Under the pieces are notes generated by a model. The model saw only the letters and a list, made by a program, of their open reading frames with translations, was not told the origin of the DNA and did not search any database. From JAMXLO01 sp963812475 (GTDB taxonomy: Bacteria > Pseudomonadota > Alphaproteobacteria > Acetobacterales > Acetobacteraceae), in the NCBI GenBank assembly GCA_963812475.1, contig CAWEVI010000029.1, forward strand, positions 186,001 through 250,000: a stretch of 64,000 nucleotides of DNA, written 5' to 3'. This document shows positions 42,513 to 51,599 of this stretch, piece by piece. Each line of letters opens with the position of its first letter. Position 1 is the stretch's first letter. The translations under genes and the position numbers were made by a program.

Positions 42513-43568
42513 ATGCGCATTGCTCAAATTTCTCCGCTTTTCGAAGCGGTGCCGCCAAAGCTGTACGGTGGTACCGAGCGCGTTGTTTATTCCCTCACCG
42601 AGGAGCTGGTCGCGATGGGTCATGACGTGACCCTGTTCGCCAGTGGTGATTCAGTCACGTCAGCAACGCTGGCGCCGATGCGCGACCAGGCGCTGCGGCT
42701 GGATCCGACCGTCATCGACTGGATCGCCATCTATATGCGGATGATGGAGCGGATCTATCGCCGTGCCGACGAGTTCGACGTGCTGCACTTTCACACCGAC
42801 TACTTTCCGTTGTCGCTGTTCACGCGCCAGCGCACGCCGTTCCTGACGACGCTGCACGGACGGCTCGACATCCCCGAATTCAAAGATGTCTATGAGGAGT
42901 TCGACGCGCCGTTCGTGTCGATCTCGGACAGCCAGCGCCGCCCGATCCCCGACCTCAACTGGATCCGTACAGTGTATCACGGCATGCCGGCAGGTCTGCT
43001 CACGCCGCAGCCGGTAAGGCAGCAGTACCTGGCCTTCCTGGGTCGCATCTCGCCGGAGAAGGGCGTGGACAAGGCCATCCGCATCGCGGGTGCCGCCGGC
43101 ATGAAGCTGATGATTGCCGCGAAGGTCGATAACGCGGATAAAAAATACTACGACAGCCAGATAAAGCCTCTGATCGATGCCAGCCCGTGGGTCGAATTCA
43201 TTGGTGAGATAAACGACGCGCAGAAGCCGGCATTCTTGTCGGGTGCCCACGCGCTGCTGTTCCCGATCGACTGGCCGGAACCGTTCGGTCTCGTGATGAT
43301 CGAAGCGATGGCTTGCGGCACACCGGTGATCGCGTTCAACCGCGGCTCGGTGCCCGAAGTGATTGATGACGGCGTCAGTGGCTTCATCGTGCACGATGAA
43401 GCCACTGCCGTGGCCGCCTTGGATCGGCTGGCAGAGCTGGATCGCAGCGAGGTCCGCGGGCAGTTCGAGCGCCGCTTCACGGCGCGGCGCATGGCCGAAG
43501 ACTACCTGGACATCTACGAAGAGCTTTGCCTGGAGCGCGCACCGCGCCTGCGTGCCGTTATCGGCTGA
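42513..43568 (+). CDS. Glycosyltransferase family 4
   Basis: 351 residues, GT-B fold. N-terminal RIAQISPLFEAVPPKLYGGTERVVYSLTEEL (GGTER nucleotide-sugar loop, cited in part), FLGRISPEKGVDKAIRIA, and the donor-binding EX7E region PEPFGLVMIEAMACGTPVIAFNRGSVPEV. Cytoplasmic; acceptor unknown, perhaps a sugar or a surface glycan. Divergent from the ABC gene with 143 bp between, and followed by a terminator. Confidence 0.92.
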   Translation: MRIAQISPLFEAVPPKLYGGTERVVYSLTEELVAMGHDVTLFASGDSVTSATLAPMRDQALRLDPTVIDWIAIYMRMMERIYRRADEFDVLHFHTDYFPLSLFTRQRTPFLTTLHGRLDIPEFKDVYEEFDAPFVSISDSQRRPIPDLNWIRTVYHGMPAGLLTPQPVRQQYLAFLGRISPEKGVDKAIRIAGAAGMKLMIAAKVDNADKKYYDSQIKPLIDASPWVEFIGEINDAQKPAFLSGAHALLFPIDWPEPFGLVMIEAMACGTPVIAFNRGSVPEVIDDGVSGFIVHDEATAVAALDRLAELDRSEVRGQFERRFTARRMAEDYLDIYEELCLERAPRLRAVIG

Positions 43569-43596
43569 CATCCGGCTGGGCGGGCCGTAGCATGGA

Positions 43597-43625
43597 GGCC
43601 GGACGGGAAACCGCCCGGCCTTTTT
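43597..43625 (+). terminator. Rho-independent terminator after the GT4 gene
   Basis: Stem GGCCGGACGG / CCGCCCGGCC around GAAA, followed by TTTTT (43621-43625). Confidence 0.88.
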
Positions 43626-43677
43626 GCTGTCCGCGGCCACAACCATCGTTCACGCCCAGGAATCGTCCGACAAACCC

Positions 43678-44907
43678 ATGCAACCGCTGCGCTGCCGGCT
43701 CGGCCTCAACGGACTGAGCTTCTTCATCGCTGCAGTCCAGACGGGCTTCGGGCCGTTCTTCTCGGTCTATCTGACCGAGCAAGGCTGGAGCCAGGTCGAT
43801 ATCGGCTTCGCCCTCAGCGTCGGAACCGGTGCCGTTCTCATTTCGCAACTGCCCGCCGGTACGCTCGTCGATCTCATCCACCAGAAACGGCTCGCCAACG
43901 GCCTCGGCCTGCTGCTGGTCGGTGTCAGTGCCCTCGTGCTGATCATGCATCCGACGCCAGGCCCGGTCTGGTTGGCGCAGGCCATACACGCCGTCGGCAG
44001 CTGCATCCTGGACCCCGCAATCGCCGCGCTGACGCTGGTGCTGGTTGGCCACGCGGCCTTCAGCGAACGGCTGGGCGTCAACGCACGATATGCTTCGCTC
44101 GGCAACGCGACCGCCGCTGCGGCGCTGGGTGCCCTCGCATCCTACGTGTCGGAACGTGCCGTGTTCATTGCAACCGCCGCGATGGTCATTCCGGCACTGG
44201 CGTGCCTGCCGTTGTTCCGGTCCGCGGACCGTGTCGCGGACGACGACCACCCGGCGCTGCTGCATCCGAAGGAGCGGCTGCGGCGGAAGCATCACCCGTG
44301 GCACATATTCGACGAGGGGGGCCTGCACACCTTCGCAGTCTGCGCCATGCTGTTCAGCTTCGCCAACGCCGCCATGCTGCCGCTCGCCCTCAATGAACTG
44401 GCGAAGCGCAGTACCGACACGGGGTTCACGGTGTCCGCCGCAATTATCGTTCCCCAGATTATCGTCGCAGTGTTTTCGCCCTTTGTCGGCCGTTTCGCGG
44501 AGCGCGTCGGCCGCCGCCCCGTTCTGCTGTTCGGCTTTGCCGCATTGCCGTTGCGCGGACTGCTGTTCGTCACTATGCCGAGCGCCGGACCGCTCGTGGT
44601 CATGCAGGCGCTGGACGGAGTCAGCGGCGCCGTGTTCGGCTTGATGATCCCACTGATCGCCGCCGACCTCACGCGGAAGAGCGGCTATCTCAATCTGGCA
44701 ATCAGCTCGCTCAATCTGGCGATCGGCCTCGGCGCCATGTTCAGCACGACGCTTGCCGGATGGGTGGCCGACACGCTGGGCGCACCGGCCGCGTTCCTTG
44801 GCCTGACGATCGTCGGGTTCGCGGCGGTGGCGGTGCTCTGGGCACTGATGCCGGAGACCAAGCCGCTCGGGCCGTTCACTACCACGCCCGCGGCAGTCGC
44901 CGCATGA
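43678..44907 (+). CDS. MFS transporter
   Basis: 409 residues, 12 membrane helices. The start is taken at ATG 43678 (MQPLRCRLGLNGLSFFIAAVQTG): the frame is open to 43624, but that would begin in the T-run of the terminator. MFS marks: AGTLVDLIHQKRLANGLG in loop 2-3 and FVGRFAERVGRRPVLLFG in loop 8-9. Substrate unknown. It leads the run with the FMN oxidase, alcohol dehydrogenase and aldolase genes, so it may import their substrate. Confidence 0.85.
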   Translation: MQPLRCRLGLNGLSFFIAAVQTGFGPFFSVYLTEQGWSQVDIGFALSVGTGAVLISQLPAGTLVDLIHQKRLANGLGLLLVGVSALVLIMHPTPGPVWLAQAIHAVGSCILDPAIAALTLVLVGHAAFSERLGVNARYASLGNATAAAALGALASYVSERAVFIATAAMVIPALACLPLFRSADRVADDDHPALLHPKERLRRKHHPWHIFDEGGLHTFAVCAMLFSFANAAMLPLALNELAKRSTDTGFTVSAAIIVPQIIVAVFSPFVGRFAERVGRRPVLLFGFAALPLRGLLFVTMPSAGPLVVMQALDGVSGAVFGLMIPLIAADLTRKSGYLNLAISSLNLAIGLGAMFSTTLAGWVADTLGAPAAFLGLTIVGFAAVAVLWALMPETKPLGPFTTTPAAVAA

Positions 44908-44940
44908 TGTGCATCACCGATCGCAACTCCGGAGAGACCG

Positions 44941-46053
44941 ATGCCCGAAGCGCCACATCTGACCGAACTGACCGGCGACTACCAGTGCCTGCACGAATTC
45001 ATCCCGGTTGCGCGGGCCAAGCTCGACAGCAACATCTGGGGCTACCTGATCGGCGCCACCGAGAGTGAGACGACATTGCGACGCAACCGCGCGGCGCTGG
45101 ACGCGATCGCGCTGCGGCCGCGTGTGCTGCGCGATGTCTCCAAGGTGGACTGCTCCACGAATTTTCTCGGCATGAAGCTGCGGCTGCCGGTCATGCTGGC
45201 GCCGGTGGGTTCGTTGGAATCGTTCGATCCGGGCGGAGCCGCCACCGCCGGCCGCGGCGCGACGGAATTTGGCGTGCCCATCATCGTGAGTTCCGTGACC
45301 AGCCCCGGCCTCGAGGAGGCCGCGAAGGCGGCGACCGGACCGAAGATCTTTCAGCTCTATGTGCGCGGCGACGATGCATGGGTGGACGACATCGTGCACC
45401 GCGCCGTGGGCGCCGGCTACAATGCGTTCTGCATCACGGTGGACACCGCATCGTACAGTCGGCGCGAGCGCGATATAACGGCGCGCTTCGTCAAACCGTG
45501 GCGTGCGGCGGCGACGGGCCATTCGCACCAGGCCGGCTTCACCTGGGAGAACGTGAAGCGGTTCAAGGACAGACACCAAATTCCGCTGATCCTGAAAGGC
45601 ATCGCCACGGCCGAGGACGCAGCGATTGCGTGCGAGCATGGTGTGGACGTGGTGTACGTGTCGAACCATGGCGGACGCCAGCTCGACCATGGCCGCGGCT
45701 CGATGGACGTGCTGCCCGAAGTGATGGACGCGGTGCGCGGCCGGGCGCGTGTGATGATCGACGGCAGCTTCGCGCGCGGCACCGACGTGGTGAAGGCAAT
45801 CGCGCTCGGCGCCGATGCGGTCGCGGTGGGCCGGTTGTATTGCTACGCGCTGGCGGCGGAAGGCGATGCCGGCGTGCACCGGCTGCTGGAACTACTTGAG
45901 GAGGAGGTCCGCATCGCGATGGCCCTGGCAGGGGCGAGAAGCCTGGCGGAACTCAACCGGTCGCTGCTGCATTTCGGCGCGCCATCGGTGACGGCGCCAC
46001 ACGTGCACAGCGCGTTCCCGCTGCTGTTCCCTACGCCCGAGGCGCCGCGGTAA
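44941..46053 (+). CDS. FMN-dependent alpha-hydroxy-acid oxidase/dehydrogenase
   Basis: 370 residues from ATG 44941 behind GGAGAG. TIM-barrel enzyme oxidising 2-hydroxy acids to keto acids (lactate, glycolate or mandelate type). FMN and active-site pieces: VMLAPVGSLESFDPGGAATAGRGA, PLILKGIATAEDA, YVSNHGGRQLDHGRGS (catalytic His) and VMIDGSFARGTDVVKAIALGADAVAVGR. It diverges from the tandem pair at 53637-56059. Confidence 0.93.
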   Translation: MPEAPHLTELTGDYQCLHEFIPVARAKLDSNIWGYLIGATESETTLRRNRAALDAIALRPRVLRDVSKVDCSTNFLGMKLRLPVMLAPVGSLESFDPGGAATAGRGATEFGVPIIVSSVTSPGLEEAAKAATGPKIFQLYVRGDDAWVDDIVHRAVGAGYNAFCITVDTASYSRRERDITARFVKPWRAAATGHSHQAGFTWENVKRFKDRHQIPLILKGIATAEDAAIACEHGVDVVYVSNHGGRQLDHGRGSMDVLPEVMDAVRGRARVMIDGSFARGTDVVKAIALGADAVAVGRLYCYALAAEGDAGVHRLLELLEEEVRIAMALAGARSLAELNRSLLHFGAPSVTAPHVHSAFPLLFPTPEAPR

Positions 46054-46083
46054 CATCGAACGATAGAATCAAGGGAGGACAGC

Positions 46084-47136
46084 ATGCGCGGCGTAGTATT
46101 CACCGGCGGTCGTGACCTGGAGACGATGGAATTCCCGGATCCGACCCCTGGGCCGGACGAAGTGGTGGTCGAGATGAAGGCGTCCGGCATGTGCGGCAGC
46201 GACCTGCATCAGTACCGTCGGCCGAAGGGCGAGAGTCGCCAGGCGACCGGCTTCCCGCAGAACCCGGATCCGGTGATCGCCGGCCACGAACCCTGCGGCG
46301 TGGTTGCCGCCGTCGGTCCCGGCGTATCGGAGAAGGAGGCTCGTGTCGGCGCGAGGGTGATGGTGCACCACTACCAGGGATGCACGCAGTGCAATCATTG
46401 CCGCTCCGGCTGGCAGCAGCTGTGCCAGGAAGTGCCGGTGAAGGTCTATGGGAGCAACGCGCATGGCGGCCACGCGAAGTATCTGAAGGTGCCGGCGAAC
46501 ACCCTGGTGCCGTTGCCGGACGAGATCAGCTTCTCAGCCGGCGCGGCGATCTCCTGTGGGTCTGGCACGGCGTACAGTGCGCTGCGCCGGATGCGGCTGT
46601 CAGGCAACGACATCATCGCGATCTTTGGCCAGGGACCGGTCGGTCTGGCCGGCACGCAATTCGCGAAGGCGATGGGCGCGCGGGTGATCGCACTCGACGT
46701 GAACCCGCAGAGGCTGGAACGCGCGAAGGAATTCGGCGCGGATGAAGTGGTTGACCCCGGATCAAACGATCCGGTGGCGGCGATCAAGGACCTGACACAT
46801 GGCCGCTACGCCGACCTGACGCTGGATACCTCGAGCAATCCGCAAGCGCGGCTGAACGCCATTCGCAGCACCAAGGTGTGGGGCACCATGTGCTTCGTCG
46901 GTGAAGGCGGCAACGTGACGGTCGATGTAAGCCCACATCTGCTGCGTCGGCAGCTCACGCTGATCGCGTCGTGGACGTTTTCAAACATTATCCAGGCCGA
47001 ATGCGCGCAGTTCGTGGTGGAGCGCAACATCGACGTGGACCGGCTGTTCACCCATCGCTGGAAGCTCGATCAGGCCGAGGAGGCGTACAAGCTGTTCGAC
47101 CATCAGTCGGACGGCAAGGGCGTGTTTCTGATGTGA
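46084..47136 (+). CDS. Zinc-dependent alcohol dehydrogenase (MDR)
   Basis: 350 residues, ATG 46084 behind GGGAGG. Catalytic zinc ligands in MCGSDLHQY and AGHEPCGVV; structural zinc site CTQCNHCRSGWQQLC. Cofactor motif IFGQGPVGLAGTQFAKAMGARVIALDVN fits NAD(H). Substrate unknown. It follows the FMN oxidase by 30 bp and overlaps the aldolase start. Confidence 0.94.
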   Translation: MRGVVFTGGRDLETMEFPDPTPGPDEVVVEMKASGMCGSDLHQYRRPKGESRQATGFPQNPDPVIAGHEPCGVVAAVGPGVSEKEARVGARVMVHHYQGCTQCNHCRSGWQQLCQEVPVKVYGSNAHGGHAKYLKVPANTLVPLPDEISFSAGAAISCGSGTAYSALRRMRLSGNDIIAIFGQGPVGLAGTQFAKAMGARVIALDVNPQRLERAKEFGADEVVDPGSNDPVAAIKDLTHGRYADLTLDTSSNPQARLNAIRSTKVWGTMCFVGEGGNVTVDVSPHLLRRQLTLIASWTFSNIIQAECAQFVVERNIDVDRLFTHRWKLDQAEEAYKLFDHQSDGKGVFLM

Positions 47137-47885
47137 CGGAAGCCCGTCAATTGCGACCCCCGCGAACGCGGGGACCCGGCCCCGGATCAGGTCCGCAGCA
47201 GGCGCTCGGTCTCCGCCTTCGCGGGGATGACGCAATTGTATCGGAGGCCGACGCGCGTCGAAAGGTCGTGGCTGTTTATCGAGAACTGGCCGGCCGCGGG
47301 CTGAATGCCGGCAGTTCTGGCAATGTGAGCCATCGCATTCGCAAGGGCATGATCATCACGCCCTCCGGATGTTCGGCGGACACGCTGCGATCCGATGGGC
47401 TTGTGGCGATGACCCTTGCCGGCGACGCGAAGGGTGCAGCGGCGCCGTCCAGCGAATGGGCGATGCATACGGCGATCTATCTCGCCTATCCATCGGCGCA
47501 GTGCGTCGTGCACACACATGCCGACGCCTGCACGGCGCTGGCCTGTTTGAACGAGGCGTTGCCGCCGTTCCACTACATGGTGGCGAATTTCGGCGGCGAC
47601 GATGTGCGCTGCGCGCCCTACGTTACCTTCGGCACGCCTGAACTGGCGCGGCTCGCGGTTGCGGCACTTGCCGGGCGCACCGCGTGTCTGCTGGCCAACC
47701 ACGGCATGATCGTCCATGCACCGAATGCGGACCGCGCGCTGGCTGCGGCGATTGTTCTGGAGACGCTGTGCCGCCAGTACTTGCTGGCGCGCTCGGCTGG
47801 CACGGTCCGATTACTGCAGGCTGACGAAATGCGCGCAGCCCACGAACGGTATAGAACCTACGGGCAGGCCGGAGCGCGCGCATAG
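47133..47885 (+). CDS. Class II aldolase/adducin-family protein with an in-frame repeat
   Basis: Zn-dependent aldolase family (fuculose-phosphate aldolase type). Start GTG 47133 overlaps the upstream stop (GTGA): VTEARQL, then about 27 residues encoded by a palindromic repeat, then VSEADARRKVVAVYRELAGRGLNAGSSGNVSHR. Zinc ligands are in CVVHTHADACTAL (HxH) and ANHGMIVHA; the catalytic Glu is near SSEWAMHTAIY. 250 residues, against about 220 without the insert. Whether the insert harms folding is unknown; a shorter product could begin at GTG 47268. Confidence 0.85.
   Translation: MTEARQLRPPRTRGPGPGSGPQQALGLRLRGDDAIVSEADARRKVVAVYRELAGRGLNAGSSGNVSHRIRKGMIITPSGCSADTLRSDGLVAMTLAGDAKGAAAPSSEWAMHTAIYLAYPSAQCVVHTHADACTALACLNEALPPFHYMVANFGGDDVRCAPYVTFGTPELARLAVAALAGRTACLLANHGMIVHAPNADRALAAAIVLETLCRQYLLARSAGTVRLLQADEMRAAHERYRTYGQAGARA
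47154..47232 (+). repeat. Palindromic REP-like repeat inserted in frame in the aldolase gene
   Basis: It starts ACCCCCGCGAACGCGGGGAC (hairpin CCCCGCG/CGCGGGG) and ends TTCGCGGGGATGACGC. CAATTGCG lies just before and CGCAATTG just after. The 16-bp end is shared with 30421-30436. Length keeps the reading frame open with no stop. Confidence 0.7.
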
Positions 47886-48181
47886 CGTGCAGGAAGCGTT
47901 GCCGCAGAGACGCCGAGGCGGGGAGGGATTTGCGATGCCTTATACCAGGCGCCCTAAAGGTTGACCCTTAGGGCAGGCTCGGCGTCGCCGCGAATCTGTC
48001 ACGGCCGTCCCCGGACTTGATCCGGGGAGTGACCCGGCCATCTTGGCAGGCCGCAGTGCCGGTACAGATGGCCCGGTCAAGTCCGGCCATGACCTGTGAG
48101 GTCCCAGTGCCGTCCGTCAACATTTCGGCCACTCCGTATTTAATGCGTTCCGGATCTTGGCGGCCGGACTGCCACCGTTTT
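47886..48181. repeat. Intergenic region with REP-like palindromes
   Basis: About 296 bp without a gene, between convergent genes. It contains CCCTAAAGGTTGACCCTTAGGG-type and CCCCGGACTTGATCCGGGG palindromes, then GGTCAAGTCCGGCCATGACC, a form of the common alphaproteobacterial repeat. May serve as bidirectional terminator. Confidence 0.6.
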
Positions 48182-49300
48182 TCACGCCGCCAGCAGCATC
48201 GCCGCCGGCGCATAGGGAAGGTTCAGGTCGCGCGCCACTGCCTCGTAAGTCACCGCGCCGTTATGCACGTTCAATCCGTGCAGCAGATGCGGGTCGTCGG
48301 CCAAAGCCTTGCGCCAACCCTTCTCCGCCAGTGCAATGACGAACGGCAATGTTGCATTGGTCAGCGCAAAAGTGGACGAGCGCGCGACCGCACCCGGCAT
48401 GTTCGTCACGCAATAATGGACCACGCCTTCCTCGACGTAGGTCGGACTGGAATGCGTGGTCGGACGGCTGGTCTCGAAGCAGCCGCCCTGGTCGATCGCG
48501 ATGTCCACCAGCACGGAACCGGGACGCATCTGCCGCACCATCTCGCGGGTCACCAGCTTCGGCGCCGCGGCGCCTGGAACCAGCACCGCGCCAATTACCA
48601 GATCGGCCGCCAGCACCTGATGCTCGATCGCCTCGAATGTCGCGAACAAGGTGGTCGCGCGCGGCCCGAACTGCAGGTCCAATTCCTTCAGCCGCGGCAG
48701 CGATTTGTCGATGATGGTGACGCTGGCTTCCAGACCCACCGCCATGCGCGCGGCATTGGTGCCCGACACGCCGCCGCCCAGCACGACCACCTTCGCCGGC
48801 GCCACGCCGGGCACGCCGCCGAGCAATACGCCGGCGCCGCCCTGTTCCTTTTCCAGGCAGTGGGCGCCGACCTGCACCGACATCCGGCCGGCGACCTCGC
48901 TCATCGGTGCCAGCAGCGGCAGCGCGCCCGACCGGTCGGTGACCGTCTCATAGGCGATGCATGTCGCGCCGGTATTCATCAGCCCTTTGGTTTGCACTTT
49001 GTCGGCTGCGAGGTGCAGATATGTAAACAGCACCTGACCCTGGCGCAGCATCGCGATCTCGGAAGACTGCGGTTCCTTCACCTTCACGATCAGATCGGAC
49101 ACGGCAAAGAGTTCTGCAGCACTGTCCACCACCATGGCGCCCGCTACCCGATAAGCATCGTCCCGGATGCCGATACCGGCGGCGGCACTGCGCTCCACCG
49201 CCACCTGATGGCCATGGAGGGCGAGTTCGCGCACCCCGGCGGGGGTCAGCCCCACGCGGTATTCGTGCGTCTTGATCTCCTTCGGGACGCCGATCTTCAC
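48182..49300 (-). CDS. ald: Alanine dehydrogenase
   Basis: NAD-dependent interconversion of alanine and pyruvate plus ammonia. 372 residues from GTG 49300 behind AAGGAGG. MKIGVPKEIKTHEYRVGLTPAGV, VKVKEPQ (substrate Lys), FTYLHLA (catalytic His region), and NAD site VVVLGGGVSGTNAARMAVGL. Separated by 12 bp from the upstream CMD-family gene. Confidence 0.97.
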   Translation of the reverse strand: MKIGVPKEIKTHEYRVGLTPAGVRELALHGHQVAVERSAAAGIGIRDDAYRVAGAMVVDSAAELFAVSDLIVKVKEPQSSEIAMLRQGQVLFTYLHLAADKVQTKGLMNTGATCIAYETVTDRSGALPLLAPMSEVAGRMSVQVGAHCLEKEQGGAGVLLGGVPGVAPAKVVVLGGGVSGTNAARMAVGLEASVTIIDKSLPRLKELDLQFGPRATTLFATFEAIEHQVLAADLVIGAVLVPGAAAPKLVTREMVRQMRPGSVLVDIAIDQGGCFETSRPTTHSSPTYVEEGVVHYCVTNMPGAVARSSTFALTNATLPFVIALAEKGWRKALADDPHLLHGLNVHNGAVTYEAVARDLNLPYAPAAMLLAA

Positions 49301-49312
49301 GCGGAACCTCCT

Positions 49313-49861
49313 TCAGCGGGGCAGCGGGAATTGCCGCAGATAGGGCATATAGTCGTCCTCGACATCGATCTGCAGGGTCGCCAGCACGCGGACAACGGCG
49401 TTGTAAAACGCGATGGTGATCGTAAGGTCCACCACCTGCTCGTTGCCGAGCGCCACCTGCAGCGTCGCGAAGCTGGCATCGGACATCGCGCCGTCGGCGG
49501 TCATTTCGCGGGCTGCCAGCAGCACCGACTTCGCCATCGGGTCAAGCTCCGTCGGCCTGCCCGCGGTGTCATCGATCAGCGCCCTGATGTCATCGTCGGT
49601 CACGCCGAAATCGTGGCCGAGCTTGACGTGGTGCGACCATTCATAGGGCGAGCGCGCCAGCCAGCCGACCTGCAGGATCGCCAGTTCGCGCAGGCGCGGA
49701 TCGAGCTTGCTGCCGAAGCGGATGAACTGGCCCAGGCCGGAGAACGCCCGTGCAGCGTCCGGTGAGTTCACCAGCGCCTGGAACAGGTTGATCCGGCGCT
49801 TCAGCAGATCCTGGTTCGCGGCCGACAGGTCAGACGGCTCGAGATACGGCACACGCGCCAT
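49313..49861 (-). CDS. Carboxymuconolactone decarboxylase/AhpD-family protein
   Basis: 182 residues, ATG 49861 behind AGGAGG. All-helical CMD fold: LDPRLRELAILQVGWLARSPYEWSHHVKLGHDFGVTDDDI. The EWxxH...H pattern is present but no CxxC, so it is not a typical AhpD peroxidase; closer to the pY1-type CMD proteins of catabolic operons. Reaction unknown. Probably co-transcribed with ald. Confidence 0.85.
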   Translation of the reverse strand: MARVPYLEPSDLSAANQDLLKRRINLFQALVNSPDAARAFSGLGQFIRFGSKLDPRLRELAILQVGWLARSPYEWSHHVKLGHDFGVTDDDIRALIDDTAGRPTELDPMAKSVLLAAREMTADGAMSDASFATLQVALGNEQVVDLTITIAFYNAVVRVLATLQIDVEDDYMPYLRQFPLPR

Positions 49862-49950
49862 TCAACCCTCCTTTGTGTCACCGAGCGTTCATCATCCCTT
49901 GCACCGGCACGAGCACCATGCATCTTTACATGAACAGGAGTTGATTGACG

Positions 49951-50115
49951 ATGATGCGAAGAAGCAAGGAAGCCGCTGGACCGCGTCGGCCGGAAACACC
50001 GTCCTGGCTGGCGGGGGCAATGATCGGGTTGACCATCTCCACCCTGGCGACGAGCGCCATCATGCTGGGAGCCAGCCTGGCGATGGGTCAGGCCGTCACG
50101 CGGGGTGGCAAATAG
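49951..50115 (+). CDS. Small single-span membrane protein, 54 aa
   Basis: ATG 49951 with CAGGAG about 10 nt upstream. Basic N-terminus (MMRRSKEAAGPRRPETPS) then one hydrophobic helix (WLAGAMIGLTISTLATSAIMLGASLAMG) and a basic tail. Function unknown. It lies between divergent and convergent genes on its own. Confidence 0.55.
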   Translation: MMRRSKEAAGPRRPETPSWLAGAMIGLTISTLATSAIMLGASLAMGQAVTRGGK

Positions 50116-50118
50116 GGC

Positions 50119-51090
50119 TTAGACACCCTCGTAGACCAGCTTGGTGAAGAGGGCGGGGTCGATCACGAAGCGGCCCCACTTGGCGTCGTATGCGGCTGTC
50201 GGCTTGGCTGCGACGGTATCTTCCAGGGATTTGCCCTGCTTTTTCAGTGCTGCGACGTTCTCGCGGATGCCGACCAGCATGTCGCGGAATTCCTTGAGCT
50301 GTGTCCGATTACTGACCGGCTGTCCATGGCCTGGAATGATAACCGTCTTGTCGGTCGTCACTGCCAGGTTGGCGTCAGCCGCCCGGATGGAGCCGTCGAT
50401 GCTTCCGCCGGTCGAATAGTCGATGAACGGGTAGATGCCGTTCCAAAAGGTGTCGCCGGTGTGGAGGACATCAATCTCGGTGAAATGCACGGAAATGTCG
50501 CTGTCGGTGTGCGCCGGACCGTAATACTTCATCGCGATCGTCGCGCCGTTGACCTGCATGGTCTGCTCGGTCGCAAACACGTCGCTCGGCAGGCCGGCCG
50601 CCGGGGCTGGCGGGAAGTCGAAGTACCAATCGTCCACCCGCTGCGCCACAGCGAGGTGCTTGCGCGTATTCTCGTGAGCGATGATCCGAGCGCCGGCGGC
50701 GTGGAGCCATGCGTTCCCGTCAGCGTGATCGAAGTGCCAGTGCGTGTTGATCAGATGCGTAATCGGTTCGTCGCCTAGGCCTGCCAGGGCAGTGGTCAAC
50801 TGCGGGCGGGAGACGCCGATCCCGGCATCGACCAGCAGCTTCCCGTCCGGTCCGGTCAGCACGGCAACATTTCCGCCGGAGCCCTCGAGCACGGCAATAT
50901 TGCCGCGCAGTCGATGTACATTGATCGGCGCCTTGGCCGCCTCGGATTTGATCAGCTCGACGATGCGGCTCGCCTGCGCAAACGCCTCGCGTGGCGTGAG
51001 CCAGCCGCCCAGGGCCGCGCCTGCCGGGGCGGTCATGCAGCATAGGCAAAAGCCGCGACGCGAGAGCAGATGGCGGCGTGCAGAGGTCAT
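50119..51090 (-). CDS. Exported MBL-fold metallo-hydrolase
   Basis: 323 residues with a Tat-type signal (SRRGFCLCCMTAPAGAALGG). Zinc site HWHFDHADG at about residue 117, a later His in YYGPAHTDSD, Asp in VLHTGDTFWN and His in IIPGHGQP; all ligands are present. Probably periplasmic. Substrate unknown (lactonase- or quinoprotein-like relatives exist). Confidence 0.9.
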   Translation of the reverse strand: MTSARRHLLSRRGFCLCCMTAPAGAALGGWLTPREAFAQASRIVELIKSEAAKAPINVHRLRGNIAVLEGSGGNVAVLTGPDGKLLVDAGIGVSRPQLTTALAGLGDEPITHLINTHWHFDHADGNAWLHAAGARIIAHENTRKHLAVAQRVDDWYFDFPPAPAAGLPSDVFATEQTMQVNGATIAMKYYGPAHTDSDISVHFTEIDVLHTGDTFWNGIYPFIDYSTGGSIDGSIRAADANLAVTTDKTVIIPGHGQPVSNRTQLKEFRDMLVGIRENVAALKKQGKSLEDTVAAKPTAAYDAKWGRFVIDPALFTKLVYEGV

Positions 51091-51120
51091 TCTACTGTCT
51101 TTCCTTGTACGAGAGTGCAG

Positions 51121-51568
51121 TGCGTCACTGCCCGCTCGGCCGCTGCGGGATCTCCAGTCTTACAGTCTTGCTGTCGATCACCCGGTGCGTGGGATCGGCG
51201 AGTTCGATCAGCACGCGATGCGTCCGGGCGTGAGGTCTTGGATGATCAGCGGCTCGTTGCTCGCATCCAACCAGTGCCAGGGCGCCTCATCGATAGTGAC
51301 GTGCAAATGGCCGATCCGCGGCGTGTCGCTGAGGGCAGCTGGGCCTTAGACGAGAACGATGCGAAGATTTTCGGAATGGTATTGAATGACTGCCCAGTCC
51401 GTGGGCGAGGGCGTCGGGAAGCGGCGGTGCGACCATCAGAAGCCCCTGCGACGTTGGTCTGCCGATGCCCGGCAGGTCGAACTCCGCACGGACCTGGGCC
51501 GCCGCGGCAACCGGCAAAGGGAGGACGGCACCGGCAGCAAGGGGTGCGCATTTTCGGGTGGCGGTCAT
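51121..51568 (-). pseudogene. DUF6130-like secreted protein gene, degraded
   Basis: An N-terminal signal-like segment starts at ATG 51568 (MTATRKCAPLAAGAVLPLPV). The conserved part follows in another frame: WAVIQYHSENLRIVLV, then an in-frame TAA (51349-51347) where relatives carry a tyrosine, then GPAALSDTPRIGHLHVTIDEAPWHWLDASNEP. A second shift at about 51225 leads to HRVLIELADPTHRVIDSKTV to the stop at 51121. Two frameshifts and one stop make it a clear pseudogene. Family name from memory of the HVTIDEAPWHW signature. Confidence 0.75.
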
Positions 51569-51599
51569 GAGGCTGCTCCTTGGCGGGCGACGCTGCGTG

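Noticed and set aside
48017..49765. 582-codon plus-strand frame over alanine dehydrogenase
   Set aside because: Antisense shadow; no family features.
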